DNA of 64,000 bases from Ferruginibacter sp. (GTDB lineage: Bacteria > Bacteroidota > Bacteroidia > Chitinophagales > Chitinophagaceae), in the NCBI GenBank assembly GCA_014379905.1, contig JACMKX010000125.1, positions 1 to 64,000 on the forward strand, read 5' to 3'. Positions within the stretch are counted from its first letter, which is position 1. Every line of letters begins with the position of its first letter. The position numbers and the translations under genes are program-made. The notes under the pieces are model-generated. The model had not been told where the DNA came from. It made no database searches and saw only the letters and a list, made by a program, of their open reading frames with translations. Shown here one piece after another: positions 42,241 to 51,512 of this stretch.

Positions 42241-43587
42241 ATGCTTCAACGCAGGCTCGGCCTTTTCCAATCTACAGTGTTGAATATGATAGACATGGTG
42301 GGCATTGGCCCCTTTGTTACATTGCCCATTGTTATTGGTTTAATGGGCGGCATGTACCTTTATGCGTGGATAGCGGGTGTTATTCTTTCGCTGGTGGATG
42401 CGATGATATGGAGCGAACTCGGTGCAGCTTACCCGCTTGCTGGGGGCAGTTATAACTTTTTAAAAGAAGCCTATGGAAAAAATGGTGCGGGAAAAATGAT
42501 GAGCTTTTTGTACGTATGGCAAACTATAATACAGGCCCCATTGGTGGCTGCGTCCGCGGCCATAGGTTTTGTACAGTATTTCGTTTTTTTAGTGCCGCTT
42601 GATTGGTGGCAAAAAAAACTCATCTCAGCAGCAGTAATTATTTTTATTACTGTTTTATTGTATCGCAAAATAGAAAACATTGGCAAGGTAGGTGTATTGT
42701 TATGGGCAGGCGTTATTGGCACCATGTGCTGGATTATTTTTGCAGGGGTAAACAACGGGCATTTTTTAGATCCCCTTCAAAACATGGGCAACGCCTTTAG
42801 CTGGAACAGCATTGCGTCTTTCGTATTTGGGCAGGCCTGTGTTAAAACCATTTACAGCTATTTGGGTTATTACAATGTTTGCCACCTGGGTGGCGAAATA
42901 AAAAATCCGGGCAAAAACATCCCGGCCAGTATGTTTATTTCCGTTATTGGTATTGGTATTTTATATCTTTCCATGAACCTGAGTGTAACAAGTGTGATTT
43001 CCTGGCAGGAGATCAAAAGCTGGCAGGATAACCAACTGGATAGTTTTGTGGTAAGTGTATTTATTGAACGGCTCTATGGGCATACAGCCGCCATCGTTGC
43101 AACCGTTATGATTTTATGGATCGCACTCGCATCTCTTTTTGCTGTAATGCTCGGCTACAGCAGGGTTCCTTATGCAGCGGCGGTTGATGGTGCATTTTTT
43201 AAAATCTTTGCAAAGCTTCATCCCACTAAAAACTTTCCTTATGTCTCCCTGCTTGTTTTGGCTGGTTTTGCCATGGTATTCAGCACGCTGTTTCGGATGG
43301 GCGATATCATAAGCGGTATTCTGGCCATGCGCATCATGGTTCAGTTTATTGGGCAGGCCGTTGGCGTTGTATTGTTGCGCAAGAGAAATGGCAAAAAACA
43401 ACTGCCATATAAAATGCCTTTATATCCCCTGCCTGTTATATTGGTAATTGCAATGTGGTTATTTGTTTTTTCCGCCACTGGCAGCGGAGTAATGCTGAGT
43501 TTTGCAGCGGTATTGGGCACTGGGCTGATGGTATATTTTGTGAAGGCAAGAATAAAAAAAGATTGGCCGTATAAAAAGATGATTTGA
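42241..43587 (+). CDS. APC family amino acid permease
   Basis: A 448-residue inner-membrane transporter with 12 hydrophobic segments. The N-terminal GLFQSTVLNMIDMVGIGPFV is the APC fold signature for helix 1, followed by GSYNFLKEAYGK. Later helices include KTIYSYLGYYNVCHLGGEIK and NPGKNIPASMFISV, typical of the superfamily. It moves an amino acid or amine with protons or by exchange; the substrate is undecided. Stand-alone: 75 bases after the YdjC-cupin gene. Confidence 0.9.
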   Translation: MLQRRLGLFQSTVLNMIDMVGIGPFVTLPIVIGLMGGMYLYAWIAGVILSLVDAMIWSELGAAYPLAGGSYNFLKEAYGKNGAGKMMSFLYVWQTIIQAPLVAASAAIGFVQYFVFLVPLDWWQKKLISAAVIIFITVLLYRKIENIGKVGVLLWAGVIGTMCWIIFAGVNNGHFLDPLQNMGNAFSWNSIASFVFGQACVKTIYSYLGYYNVCHLGGEIKNPGKNIPASMFISVIGIGILYLSMNLSVTSVISWQEIKSWQDNQLDSFVVSVFIERLYGHTAAIVATVMILWIALASLFAVMLGYSRVPYAAAVDGAFFKIFAKLHPTKNFPYVSLLVLAGFAMVFSTLFRMGDIISGILAMRIMVQFIGQAVGVVLLRKRNGKKQLPYKMPLYPLPVILVIAMWLFVFSATGSGVMLSFAAVLGTGLMVYFVKARIKKDWPYKKMI

Positions 43588-43593
43588 GAAGAG

Positions 43594-43657
43594 TTTCCCG
43601 CAGATTTTCGCAGATTTTTTTCGTGTAATATAAACTGCATTTATCTGCGAAAAAAAG
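43594..43657. repeat. CCGCAGATTTTCGCAGATT oligomer repeat after the APC gene
   Basis: CGCAGATTTTCGCAGATT followed 35 bases on by the complement ATCTGCGAAAA; the arms pair over about 10 bases. The same words recur at 51147-51212. It may be a transcription stop or just repeat DNA. Confidence 0.5.
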
Positions 43658-43697
43658 GTATCATTTTTGTATATTCATGCCCGTAAAAAATGAATGC

Positions 43698-44165
43698 ATG
43701 AAAAAAATCATCTTATTATTGGCCGTACTTGGCATAACTGCCCATTCCTTTTCTCAAACTGACAGCGCTAAAAAAATTACATCCATGAAATTAAATGCAG
43801 GCATTGTAACCGGTAAAATGGCTGAAACAAAAAAATTTTATACCACTGTCCTAAATTTTGGTGTAACATTCGAAAATGAATTTTATTTATTGCTTCATAC
43901 ACCCGTTCATACGGCAGAGATAAGTTTCCTGCTGCCAAACCATCCTTCTCAACAACCTTTGTTTCACAAGCCATTCCAGGCACAGGGTATGTATCTCACC
44001 ATTGAGGTACATGATATTGACAGCCTTTACAATGAATTAAAAAAGAAAGGGGTTGATATAAAAATCGAAATCCGCAACGAGCCCTGGGGCGACAGGCATT
44101 TTGCTATACAGGATCCCAATGGGATTGGTATTGATATAGTGAAATATTCTGAGCCGGTAAAATGA
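43698..44165 (+). CDS. VOC/glyoxalase-like protein with signal peptide
   Basis: A 155-residue VOC-fold protein. From the ATG at 43698 it begins MKKIILLLAVLGITAHSFSQ, a good signal peptide, then the VOC domain starts at MKLNAGIVTGKMAETKKFYT; YLTIEVHDIDSLYNELKKKG and EPWGDRHFAIQDPNGIGIDI are the family blocks. The ATG at 43677 would add seven unlikely residues; an internal Met at the domain start would give a normal cytosolic VOC. Export of a VOC protein is uncommon. Possible roles are dioxygenase, glyoxalase or binding; none is shown. It converges on the TonB receptor gene. Confidence 0.8.
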   Translation: MKKIILLLAVLGITAHSFSQTDSAKKITSMKLNAGIVTGKMAETKKFYTTVLNFGVTFENEFYLLLHTPVHTAEISFLLPNHPSQQPLFHKPFQAQGMYLTIEVHDIDSLYNELKKKGVDIKIEIRNEPWGDRHFAIQDPNGIGIDIVKYSEPVK

Positions 44166-44183
44166 GGAGTTTTCCAGCAGATT

Positions 44184-46424
44184 TTAAAAAAACAACGTAA
44201 CCCCCATCCTCCCAAAAAATGGTGTTCCCGGTGTAAAATGTATTTCACTTACGCCGGCAGGTTCATTTTGCAAACGACTCTCCGTATCAAACTGTGTTTC
44301 CTTCCACCGGCTGTTAAAAATATTCTGCAGCGAAATACCCGCTTCCCATTTCTTCTTTGTGAAATTGATCGCAGCATCACAAATAAAGTATCCTTTTGCC
44401 TTTACACTATTGTCTTCATTGGCCGGGCGATCACCCATTAAGCGATAGCGCAGGCTTCCGTTCCAGCCCGTTGCTTTGCGATAAGTGAATCCGCCGGTAC
44501 TGGTAAATTTGGGTGCAAGCGGCAAATTGTCTTCCCCCTTTGGAACATCCAATGCACGGGGGTTGGTATAATTCAAATCAATATCGGCATATAAAGATGG
44601 AATGATCTCGTAACGCAAAGATGCATCCCAACCCATGCGCTGTGTTTTACCGCCGGGTTCTACCACACCTGCATCGCCTACATACACAAATTCCTGTTTC
44701 ATCCACAGGTACCAGAAGGCAGTTTGAAACACCGCTTTCCTTCCCAGTTTAAAAATACCTCCCAGGTCACTGCCCCAGGCCGGTGTTACTACATCTCTAC
44801 CATTTTGTTGCACCGCTACCCTGGTATCATTGCTATGAAAACCCTGGCCATTGTACCAATACAATTGTACTTTATTATTCAGCCGGTAATTGAAATTTAA
44901 TTTTGGGCTGAGGATAAACGAATTGGAAGAATTGGTTGCTCGCAACAAATTGTCTTTGTATTTATTAGCAAAATAATCACCCCGCACACCTAATGTAATA
45001 TCAAGTATTGAGTTAGCTTTAATTTTTTCTTCTGCGAATAGGGCAATATTCATTTCACGCACATCACCTTTCTTTATAGGGTTCAGCAATTGGTTCCTGT
45101 TCTTTGTGCTGCTCAGTTCGGAATTATTGGTTTTATCAAACCTTGATTGTATCCCAGCCTGGAACGAGGCTTTTTTGTTGCCCAGGTTATGTTCTTTTTC
45201 AATAGTTGAATTAAAGCCCGCCATGTTTCTTTCTTCTTTTTGTTTTATCTGGTCGCCATCAACGGGGTTTTCTAAAAAGAAAGTAAAGTTGGAATAGAGT
45301 TCAAAATTGTATTGGCTGTAATACAAATGATTTTTCCAGCGAAGACCATTATTAAAATTTGTGATCAAAGTATTATTAAAATTATAGCGGCTTGTCTTCC
45401 CTCCTTCTGTATCATCAATAGCACCATAAAAACCAATGCTTCCATCTGCTACAGCACGGTCTGGAATTTGCCCGCTGGCATCCCATTTACTGTTAAAGCC
45501 GGAAATATAGGAAGTGAAAGAAGAGCGGTTGCTTATTTTTCCATGATATTTTAATAATCCATTGAAACGGTTAAAATCCTGCGGACTTTCAAAATATCCT
45601 TTTGTATAAGATGCTTCGCCGGCAAGATAAAGGCTCTGATTTTTTTCTTTCGCATTTTTATTCAGCAGGTTAATGGCAGTTACGGCACGGTAGGTATCAA
45701 ACTGTCCGCCTTCCACTTTTATAAAACTATTTTCTAAATAATCCTTTGTCTTAAATTCTACAAAACCTGCGGTGGCAAAATTTCCTTTGTCGGCAAAATA
45801 AGGCCCTTTATTAAAATTTACTTTTTCTATCAGTTCCGGAATTACGAAGTGAAGGTCCGCATAACCCTGGCCATGTGCATGACTCACCATATTTACAGGC
45901 ATACCATCTACGTTGATCTGTATATCTGTTCCATGATCAATATCAAAACCCCGCAGAAATATTTGCTCTGCCTTACCACCACCGGCGTGTTGCCCCATAA
46001 ATAGTCCTGGTACGATGCGCAGTACTTCCTGCGAATTGATCAATGGGCGAAGATGAATATCCAGGTCGCTGATGGTATGAAAAATGCCGGTGCGGGCAGC
46101 AGCATTTACCTGTATTGCTTCCAAGGAGGTAATGGTAGGTGTCAGCCAGACCTTTCCATCTGCAGGAATATCTGCCAGCAAAATTGTTGCAGGGAGATAG
46201 CCAACCGAACTGATGCTGATGCTTGTTGCCTGTAAGGCGGAAAGATTTATTTTTCCTGTTTCATCGCTTAAGCGGTTAAAGCTTTTATCCGGAGAGGTAA
46301 CAACGGCCGATGTAACCGGCAATTTTGTTTCTTCATTTAAAAGCCGGATGGATTGCCTGGTTTGGGCAAACAAGTAAAAGCTGCTGAGCATCAACAATAA
46401 AAATACGGGAAAGCCCTTTTTCAT
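44184..46424 (-). CDS. TonB-dependent outer-membrane receptor
   Basis: A 746-residue receptor. Signal peptide 1-20 (ending FAQ); residues about 22-105 a CarboxypepD_reg-like extension; plug domain about 115-220 with EVLRIVPGLFMGQHAGGGKA and NVDGMPVNMVSHAHGQGYAD; the rest a 22-strand barrel ending in the C-terminal aromatic (GVTLFF). The His-rich plug loop SHAHGQGYADLH is specific to one subgroup and may bind the metal or ligand. It is divergent from the DUF4331/TPR/HupE genes across 457 bases, suggesting shared regulation. Ligand unknown. Confidence 0.93.
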   Translation of the reverse strand: MKKGFPVFLLLMLSSFYLFAQTRQSIRLLNEETKLPVTSAVVTSPDKSFNRLSDETGKINLSALQATSISISSVGYLPATILLADIPADGKVWLTPTITSLEAIQVNAAARTGIFHTISDLDIHLRPLINSQEVLRIVPGLFMGQHAGGGKAEQIFLRGFDIDHGTDIQINVDGMPVNMVSHAHGQGYADLHFVIPELIEKVNFNKGPYFADKGNFATAGFVEFKTKDYLENSFIKVEGGQFDTYRAVTAINLLNKNAKEKNQSLYLAGEASYTKGYFESPQDFNRFNGLLKYHGKISNRSSFTSYISGFNSKWDASGQIPDRAVADGSIGFYGAIDDTEGGKTSRYNFNNTLITNFNNGLRWKNHLYYSQYNFELYSNFTFFLENPVDGDQIKQKEERNMAGFNSTIEKEHNLGNKKASFQAGIQSRFDKTNNSELSSTKNRNQLLNPIKKGDVREMNIALFAEEKIKANSILDITLGVRGDYFANKYKDNLLRATNSSNSFILSPKLNFNYRLNNKVQLYWYNGQGFHSNDTRVAVQQNGRDVVTPAWGSDLGGIFKLGRKAVFQTAFWYLWMKQEFVYVGDAGVVEPGGKTQRMGWDASLRYEIIPSLYADIDLNYTNPRALDVPKGEDNLPLAPKFTSTGGFTYRKATGWNGSLRYRLMGDRPANEDNSVKAKGYFICDAAINFTKKKWEAGISLQNIFNSRWKETQFDTESRLQNEPAGVSEIHFTPGTPFFGRMGVTLFF

Positions 46425-46436
46425 AAACGATCGTTT
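46425..46436. promoter_or_regulatory. Perfect palindrome AAACGATCGTTT next to the TonB receptor start
   Basis: A 12-base perfect palindrome lying immediately before the receptor ATG on the minus strand. A regulator bound there would cover the ribosome-binding area or transcript start. It may instead be chance. Confidence 0.4.
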
Positions 46437-46881
46437 GGCACAACAATAATAAAATTTAAACTACTTCGGGTAAAGTATTATTACAGGTATTTTTTCAACG
46501 GTACAAGAGGGAGCTTAAATGGAGTACAAATTTAAATACGCTATATGCATCGTCCTGGTTTGCCGGTAACTTTTCTTTTTTTATAATTAGCGGCTATGCC
46601 TTTTTTTAGCCGGGAGCAGTGTAAACAATGAAATAATAAAGGGTGAGCGGGTTGTTAAAACCGCCTTAACCTTTTTAGCGTATCTGATTTTATCCTCATT
46701 TATCCTGCTAAAAACCTACGCTAAAGCAAACAATTTATTTTAAGATAGTTGGGTCCCTTTTACAACCAACGATGTCTTGCCACTATTCCTACAATAAATT
46801 GGTAAAGCTCACCTGTACTTATGCCCGCAATCCTCCGGAACACAAGGGATTATTATTTACTTTTTAAAATTTAAAAAAATC
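46437..46881. other. Divergent intergenic region, TonB receptor / DUF4331
   Basis: About 445 bases without a gene. It must hold the promoters of both divergent transcripts, but no clear TAnnTTTG box was found. One inverted repeat has 8-base arms (TTAGCGTA at 46675-46682, TACGCTAA at 46717-46724), and the word TTTATCCT occurs twice between them. Long A/T runs precede the DUF4331 ATG. Confidence 0.5.
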
Positions 46882-49032
46882 ATGAAAAGAAAAATTTACG
46901 CAGCTATTATGCTGTGTGCTATGCTTGCCAATACTTTTCCGGTATGGGCATCGAGTCACAGGGAGGCTCCAATGATTGCAGACGATCCGGAGGCAGACAA
47001 CACGGATGTGTACGCTTTTAAAAGCCCGACAGATCCAAACAAGATCATCCTCATTGCCAATTACATCCCGCTGCAATTGCCGCAAGGCGGACCTAATTTC
47101 GCTCACTTCAGCGAAGATGTTCGTTACGAGATCCACATCGATAATGATGTTAACAGCAATGGTGATGATATTATTTACAGGTTTAGCTTCGAACGTAAAA
47201 ATGAAGATCCTACTACCTTCTTCAACATTCGTCTCGGTAAAGAAAATTTAAAAACTACTTACACTTTAGAAAGAAGTACCAATGGCGGCAGGTCTTTTAG
47301 CACCATTTTAAACAAAGGAAAAGTGCCTCCTCCCAATGTTGGTGCCAGGTCTATCAGCAGTCCTGTTGGACTTAACTCACCTGATTATGAAACACTGATG
47401 AGAAATGCGATCGGCACTGCAAGAACCGGTGAAAAAGTTTTTTGTGGCCCGGTAGACGATCCTTTCTTTGTAGACCTTGGTGGTATTTTTGACCTGGGTG
47501 ATGCGCCCCGCCAGGGACCAACACAGGCACAGGATGGTTTAAAATGTTTGAATGTTTCTACTATCGCAATTGAAGTAGATGTAGCCACTTTGCAAAAAGA
47601 CAACAAAGGCCTTAACCGGGCTACCAGTATTCTTGATCCCAATTATGTGATCGGTGTATGGGCATCTGCCAGCAGGCAGAAAATAAGGGTGTTGAATGAA
47701 GTGTCAAGATCAGGTTACTTAAGAGGCGAAAACAATTCATCAAATAACCTGTTCGGTTTTGACAATGATGACAAAGGTGTAATTCATCTTGGGCCATGGG
47801 TGCAGGTTTCGCGTCTCGGTATGCCTTTAACCAATGAAGCTGTTGTTCCTATTGGCGATAAAGATCTCTGGAACCGGCTTACGCCCTACCAGGACCTTGC
47901 AAGGATTAAAAAATTCGGAAACTATTTTTATAATCCGGAACTGGCGCTCTACATGGATGATGCACAGTTTGGCGGAGCTGTACCTGCCTTTAGCCCTTTA
48001 AGAATTCAAAAAAATTCATTAGGCGCTTATGGCTTCGGTAATGGACAAAATGGATTGTTTGCATTAAAAGGCAACCCGGCGCTAAATGGTACTGCATTAA
48101 GTGAAGCCAATTTTGGCGGCTTGTTATTGCCTGGTCCAAACAAACCAAGATCGGTTGACCTCTGGCCTATTTTTCATACAGGTGTTCCTAATCTTGCTCC
48201 TTACCAATTGGCAACAGGCAAGGCCGGCGGTAACCCGCTTGCCAAAGGCAAACCTTTCATTAACAATTTTCTGCCCAACGGTGGTGATATGCTTCGCCTG
48301 AACATGGCGGTGCCGGCCACTTCACGTACTTCTTCTGATTTTAGTTCGGAAGGCTTGGTGCAGGCGGCTGTATTGGGTTTATTAGATCCACGTTTTAATA
48401 GCAATACAAACATCCAGTTCATTCCAAATATGGATGGTTTTCCAAATGGTCGCAGGCTGGAAGATGATGTAACAAGAATTGAATTACAGGCAGTAAGCGG
48501 CATTGTATTAGCGGCTATCGGGTTGTGGTACGATGACTATGTTCCGGGCACCAGTCCCAGCCCTGTAACGCCAAAACTGTTGAGTGTACTTGGCTACAGT
48601 ACCGGTATCAATGCAAATGATGCGCCCTTCAAAACCACTTTTCCATTTGAAGCCTCTCCATGGGCCGCTACGCATAATTGCGATTGTGGCAGCAACCCTG
48701 CAGGCAAGGGCCAGCCATCCTATGGCCAGCCGGCTTTAGGTGCAATAAAGAGTTTGGCAATAGCTGCACCCGATATGGTAATGAATACTTCCCCCAATCC
48801 GTTTGTAGAAAAAACAACGGTGCAATACCAGCTTCATACGGCTGCACAGGTTACCATCGCAGTGTTTGATATAAACGGTAAAGAAGTAAAAATGCTGGCA
48901 AATAAAAAATTAAATGCAGGCACTTATACCGAAGACTTTAATGCAAAAGAACTGTCTTCAGGCACTTATTTTATCAAAATTTCAAAAGACGGCAAAGCAA
49001 TACAAACCATGCGTGTTGTAAAAGGCCAATAA
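46882..49032 (+). CDS. DUF4331 protein with type IX secretion C-terminal domain
   Basis: A 716-residue exported protein. Signal peptide 1-24; the mature part begins SSHREAPMIADDPEADNTDVY, the diagnostic DUF4331 start, with DVYAFKSPTDPNKIILIANY following. The DUF4331 body runs to about residue 620 and has conserved His, Glu and Asp residues that could bind metal (inference). The last about 80 residues (TSPNPFVEKTTVQYQL, VFDINGKEVK, GTYFIKISKDGK) are a type IX secretion sorting domain, so the protein should be displayed on the cell surface or released. A terminator follows at 49041, then the TPR and HupE genes. Function of DUF4331 is unknown. Confidence 0.93.
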   Translation: MKRKIYAAIMLCAMLANTFPVWASSHREAPMIADDPEADNTDVYAFKSPTDPNKIILIANYIPLQLPQGGPNFAHFSEDVRYEIHIDNDVNSNGDDIIYRFSFERKNEDPTTFFNIRLGKENLKTTYTLERSTNGGRSFSTILNKGKVPPPNVGARSISSPVGLNSPDYETLMRNAIGTARTGEKVFCGPVDDPFFVDLGGIFDLGDAPRQGPTQAQDGLKCLNVSTIAIEVDVATLQKDNKGLNRATSILDPNYVIGVWASASRQKIRVLNEVSRSGYLRGENNSSNNLFGFDNDDKGVIHLGPWVQVSRLGMPLTNEAVVPIGDKDLWNRLTPYQDLARIKKFGNYFYNPELALYMDDAQFGGAVPAFSPLRIQKNSLGAYGFGNGQNGLFALKGNPALNGTALSEANFGGLLLPGPNKPRSVDLWPIFHTGVPNLAPYQLATGKAGGNPLAKGKPFINNFLPNGGDMLRLNMAVPATSRTSSDFSSEGLVQAAVLGLLDPRFNSNTNIQFIPNMDGFPNGRRLEDDVTRIELQAVSGIVLAAIGLWYDDYVPGTSPSPVTPKLLSVLGYSTGINANDAPFKTTFPFEASPWAATHNCDCGSNPAGKGQPSYGQPALGAIKSLAIAAPDMVMNTSPNPFVEKTTVQYQLHTAAQVTIAVFDINGKEVKMLANKKLNAGTYTEDFNAKELSSGTYFIKISKDGKAIQTMRVVKGQ

Positions 49033-49040
49033 TCATTTCC

Positions 49041-49074
49041 GGAAGAGGTTGTGTAAACAGCCTCTTCCTTTTTT
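49041..49074 (+). terminator. Intrinsic terminator after the DUF4331 gene
   Basis: Stem GGAAGAGG (49041-49048) with CCTCTTCC (49061-49068), then TTTTTT. Good form. It should set the surface protein at a higher level than the TPR and HupE genes behind it if it is leaky. Confidence 0.75.
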
Positions 49075-49106
49075 AACCCTTAACCTGCCATATATAAAAA
49101 TATAAA

Positions 49107-50456
49107 ATGAAAAAGAACTACCTGTATTCCGGATTGATTTTCCTTTTTGTAGCCACGGTGAGTTTTGTTGTGATAAAATACGAAAACAAAAAAGAAAAAC
49201 TTGCGACCATGAAATATGCTTTGCTGCCACGCCCGGGTAACCAGGCAGATACCGCAGAATGGAATAGGATGAAGCGCAATATAGTCGGTCTGCAACAAAA
49301 AATAAATAAAAATCCTAAAGATATAAAGTCAATGCTGGCACTGGCCAATGCCTGGATCATGGAGGCACGTATCAGCGGCAATACGGCCTATTATGATAAT
49401 GCGGCTTTGCAATCCATTCAAAAAGTTTTGGAAATTGATCCTGCGCATTATGAAGCGCTGATGCTGAAATCGCTTATCGAGTTATCGCAACATCATTTTG
49501 CAGAAGGCCTTACTACTGCTACAACCGCAAAAAATATAAATCCCAACAGTGCATTTGTTTATGGGTTACTGGTAGATGCCAATGTAGAAATGGGAAATTA
49601 TTCCGCTGCACTGGAAGCCGCTGATGAAATGGTTTCTATTCGTCCCGACCTGAGGTCTTATTCCAGGATCGCTTACCTGCGGGAAATATTTGGCGATTAT
49701 GCCGGCGCTATTGATGCCATGAAAATGGCCGTGACAGCAGGTATGGCGGGTGAAGAATCAACGGAATGGTGCCGCAGCCAGTTAGGTAAACTGTATGAAC
49801 AGGTAGGCGCCATTGATAAAGCAGCATTGCAATACAATATCTCACTGGCTGCAAGGCCGGGTTATGCGTATGCCTATGCAGGACTAGGGCGCCTTGCTGC
49901 CTTCCGGGAAAAGAATGACAGTGCCGTTTATTATTTTCAACAGGCAGCTGTTACCATTAAAGACCTGGGTATACAGCAACAATTAGCCATTGCTTTTACC
50001 AATGCAGGCAAAAAAGCGAAAGCTGGCGAGATTAATACAGCCATCATTGAAGAAATGAAAAAAAATGCAGAGGTTGCTTTAAAGGATCCATCTGCCGGGC
50101 ACTATTCAGATAAAGAACTGGCTTACGCTTACCTGCAAAATAATAATTATGAAAAAGCATTGGAACATGCCCGGGCAGAATACAACCGGCGTCCAAAAAA
50201 TATTGATGTAAATGAAACGATGGCCTGGGTATTTTATAAAATGAATAAATGGGTGGAAGCCAAATCTTTTATTGACTCCGCCATGATCACCAACAGCAGG
50301 AATCCATTGATGCTATGTACCGCCGGACTCATCTACTCCAGGAATAACAACGATGAAAAAGCAAAAATATTTTTGGAGGAAGGTCTAAGATATAAACCGG
50401 TGTTACCAAAAGAAACCCTGCTGGAAAGTATAGCTTCACTCGAAAAATTAAAATAA
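49107..50456 (+). CDS. Membrane-anchored tetratricopeptide repeat protein
   Basis: A 449-residue protein. Residues about 5-24 are one membrane anchor (YLYSGLIFLFVATVSFVVIK), with the rest probably periplasmic. About nine TPR-like helix pairs follow, for example LALANAWIMEARISGNTAYY, AFVYGLLVDANVEMGNYSAA and YAYAYAGLGRLAAFREKNDS, and the pair near the C-terminus LMLCTAGLIYSRNNNDEKAK. TPRs bind partner proteins; its place between DUF4331 and HupE suggests one of those. Its stop overlaps the HupE ATG by one base, a firm coupling. Confidence 0.88.
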   Translation: MKKNYLYSGLIFLFVATVSFVVIKYENKKEKLATMKYALLPRPGNQADTAEWNRMKRNIVGLQQKINKNPKDIKSMLALANAWIMEARISGNTAYYDNAALQSIQKVLEIDPAHYEALMLKSLIELSQHHFAEGLTTATTAKNINPNSAFVYGLLVDANVEMGNYSAALEAADEMVSIRPDLRSYSRIAYLREIFGDYAGAIDAMKMAVTAGMAGEESTEWCRSQLGKLYEQVGAIDKAALQYNISLAARPGYAYAYAGLGRLAAFREKNDSAVYYFQQAAVTIKDLGIQQQLAIAFTNAGKKAKAGEINTAIIEEMKKNAEVALKDPSAGHYSDKELAYAYLQNNNYEKALEHARAEYNRRPKNIDVNETMAWVFYKMNKWVEAKSFIDSAMITNSRNPLMLCTAGLIYSRNNNDEKAKIFLEEGLRYKPVLPKETLLESIASLEKLK

Positions 50457-51127
50457 TGCCTGGTTCTAAAATCCATTGGTTAAAATTTTTATTAGTTGCT
50501 GCAGGCATATGTTGTTTGCAACCGCTGATGGCGCATACAATAAATTATGCCCTCAACAATGCGGCTGTACACAAGGTGGCTACCTTTTATTTTAAACTCG
50601 GCTTTACACATATTATTCCGGATGGTTTTGATCATGTATTGTTTATCATCGGCATCTGCCTCATCAATACAAAATTAAAATCTATTATCTGGCAGGCTTC
50701 CGCATTTACTATTGCTCACACCATTGCCCTGGCCTTGAGTATGAAAAATATTATTGTAGCCCCTGCACCGCTTATAGAACCCATCATTGCTTTGTCAATT
50801 GTATTTATTGCAGTAGAAAATATGTTATTGAGTGAACTAAAGCCCTGGCGCATTTTGTTGGTCTTCCTATTTGGATTGATACACGGGCTCGGCTTTGCCA
50901 GCGCTCTTAATGAAATTGGTTTACCCTCCGATAAATTTCTTACTTCTATTTTAATGTTTAACCTTGGTGTGGAAGTTGGCCAGGTGCTCATCATCGCATT
51001 GGTATATTGGTTTCTCATACATCGCTTTAAAGAAAGAAGCTGGTATAGAACAAGAATCGTTTACCCTATTTCTATTTTTATTGCGTTGGTAAGTGCCTCC
51101 TGGACAGTAGAGCGGATAATAGGTTGA
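50456..51127 (+). CDS. HupE/UreJ-family membrane protein
   Basis: A 223-residue protein with an N-terminal signal or anchor (about 8-25) and about six further hydrophobic segments. FTHIIPDGFDHVLFIIGICL (about 50-69) and FGLIHGLGFASALNEIGLPS (about 139-158) are the HupE/UreJ_2 signatures, with conserved His and Asp residues in the membrane. Relatives move nickel or cobalt, or are thought to; the metal here is unknown. Last gene of the DUF4331-TPR-HupE set; translation is coupled to the TPR gene. Confidence 0.9.
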   Translation: MPGSKIHWLKFLLVAAGICCLQPLMAHTINYALNNAAVHKVATFYFKLGFTHIIPDGFDHVLFIIGICLINTKLKSIIWQASAFTIAHTIALALSMKNIIVAPAPLIEPIIALSIVFIAVENMLLSELKPWRILLVFLFGLIHGLGFASALNEIGLPSDKFLTSILMFNLGVEVGQVLIIALVYWFLIHRFKERSWYRTRIVYPISIFIALVSASWTVERIIG

Positions 51128-51146
51128 GTTGGAACTGTAGACGTAC

Positions 51147-51212
51147 TTTTCCCGCAGACTGAGTGGTAGTACCGGAAACTCCCGCAGATCAAAGACGCCG
51201 CAGACCTTACGC
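51147..51212. repeat. CCGCAGA oligomer repeat after the HupE gene
   Basis: CCCGCAGACT, CCCGCAGATC, CCGCAGACC and CGCAGATT occur within 66 bases. The same word family follows the APC gene at 43594. No coding signal. Confidence 0.55.
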
Positions 51213-51222
51213 AGATTAAAAT

Positions 51223-51512
51223 ATGCCGAAGGCATTTGCAGAGGCCTGTCTCGTGCTTAACCCGGGCGGCCACCTTCTATTGACCACCTGGGATACCCCG
51301 GAGAAAAACAGGGCGCCTTATATATCTCCGGCCTGGTGGCAAAGGAATAATTAATAACGCATTTGCTGCAGTTAATTGATCTCCCCACTTCCATGCAGAA
51401 TAAAGCGTTGATAGCCTCCTTATTGCAAGCCCCGGGTTTTGCAAAAACTTACATTGAAAACCTGAAGCTTTTTTCCGTTAGCCCGACAGCTAAGCCGGTA
51501 AAGCTTTTATAG
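51223..51512 (+). pseudogene. Fragment of a SAM-dependent methyltransferase gene
   Basis: From 51223 the + strand codes KAFAEACLVLNPGGHLLLTT then WDTPEKN and stops at 51354; this is the post-motif-I part of a class I methyltransferase (RVLKPGG...W type). From 51366, in another frame, it reads LPTSMQNKALIASLLQAPGF and KTYIENLKLFSVSP, the usual C-terminal part, ending TAG at 51512. The N-terminal SAM-binding half is missing and the two parts are out of frame, so it is a remnant. It is not closely similar to the intact methyltransferases in the window. Confidence 0.7.
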
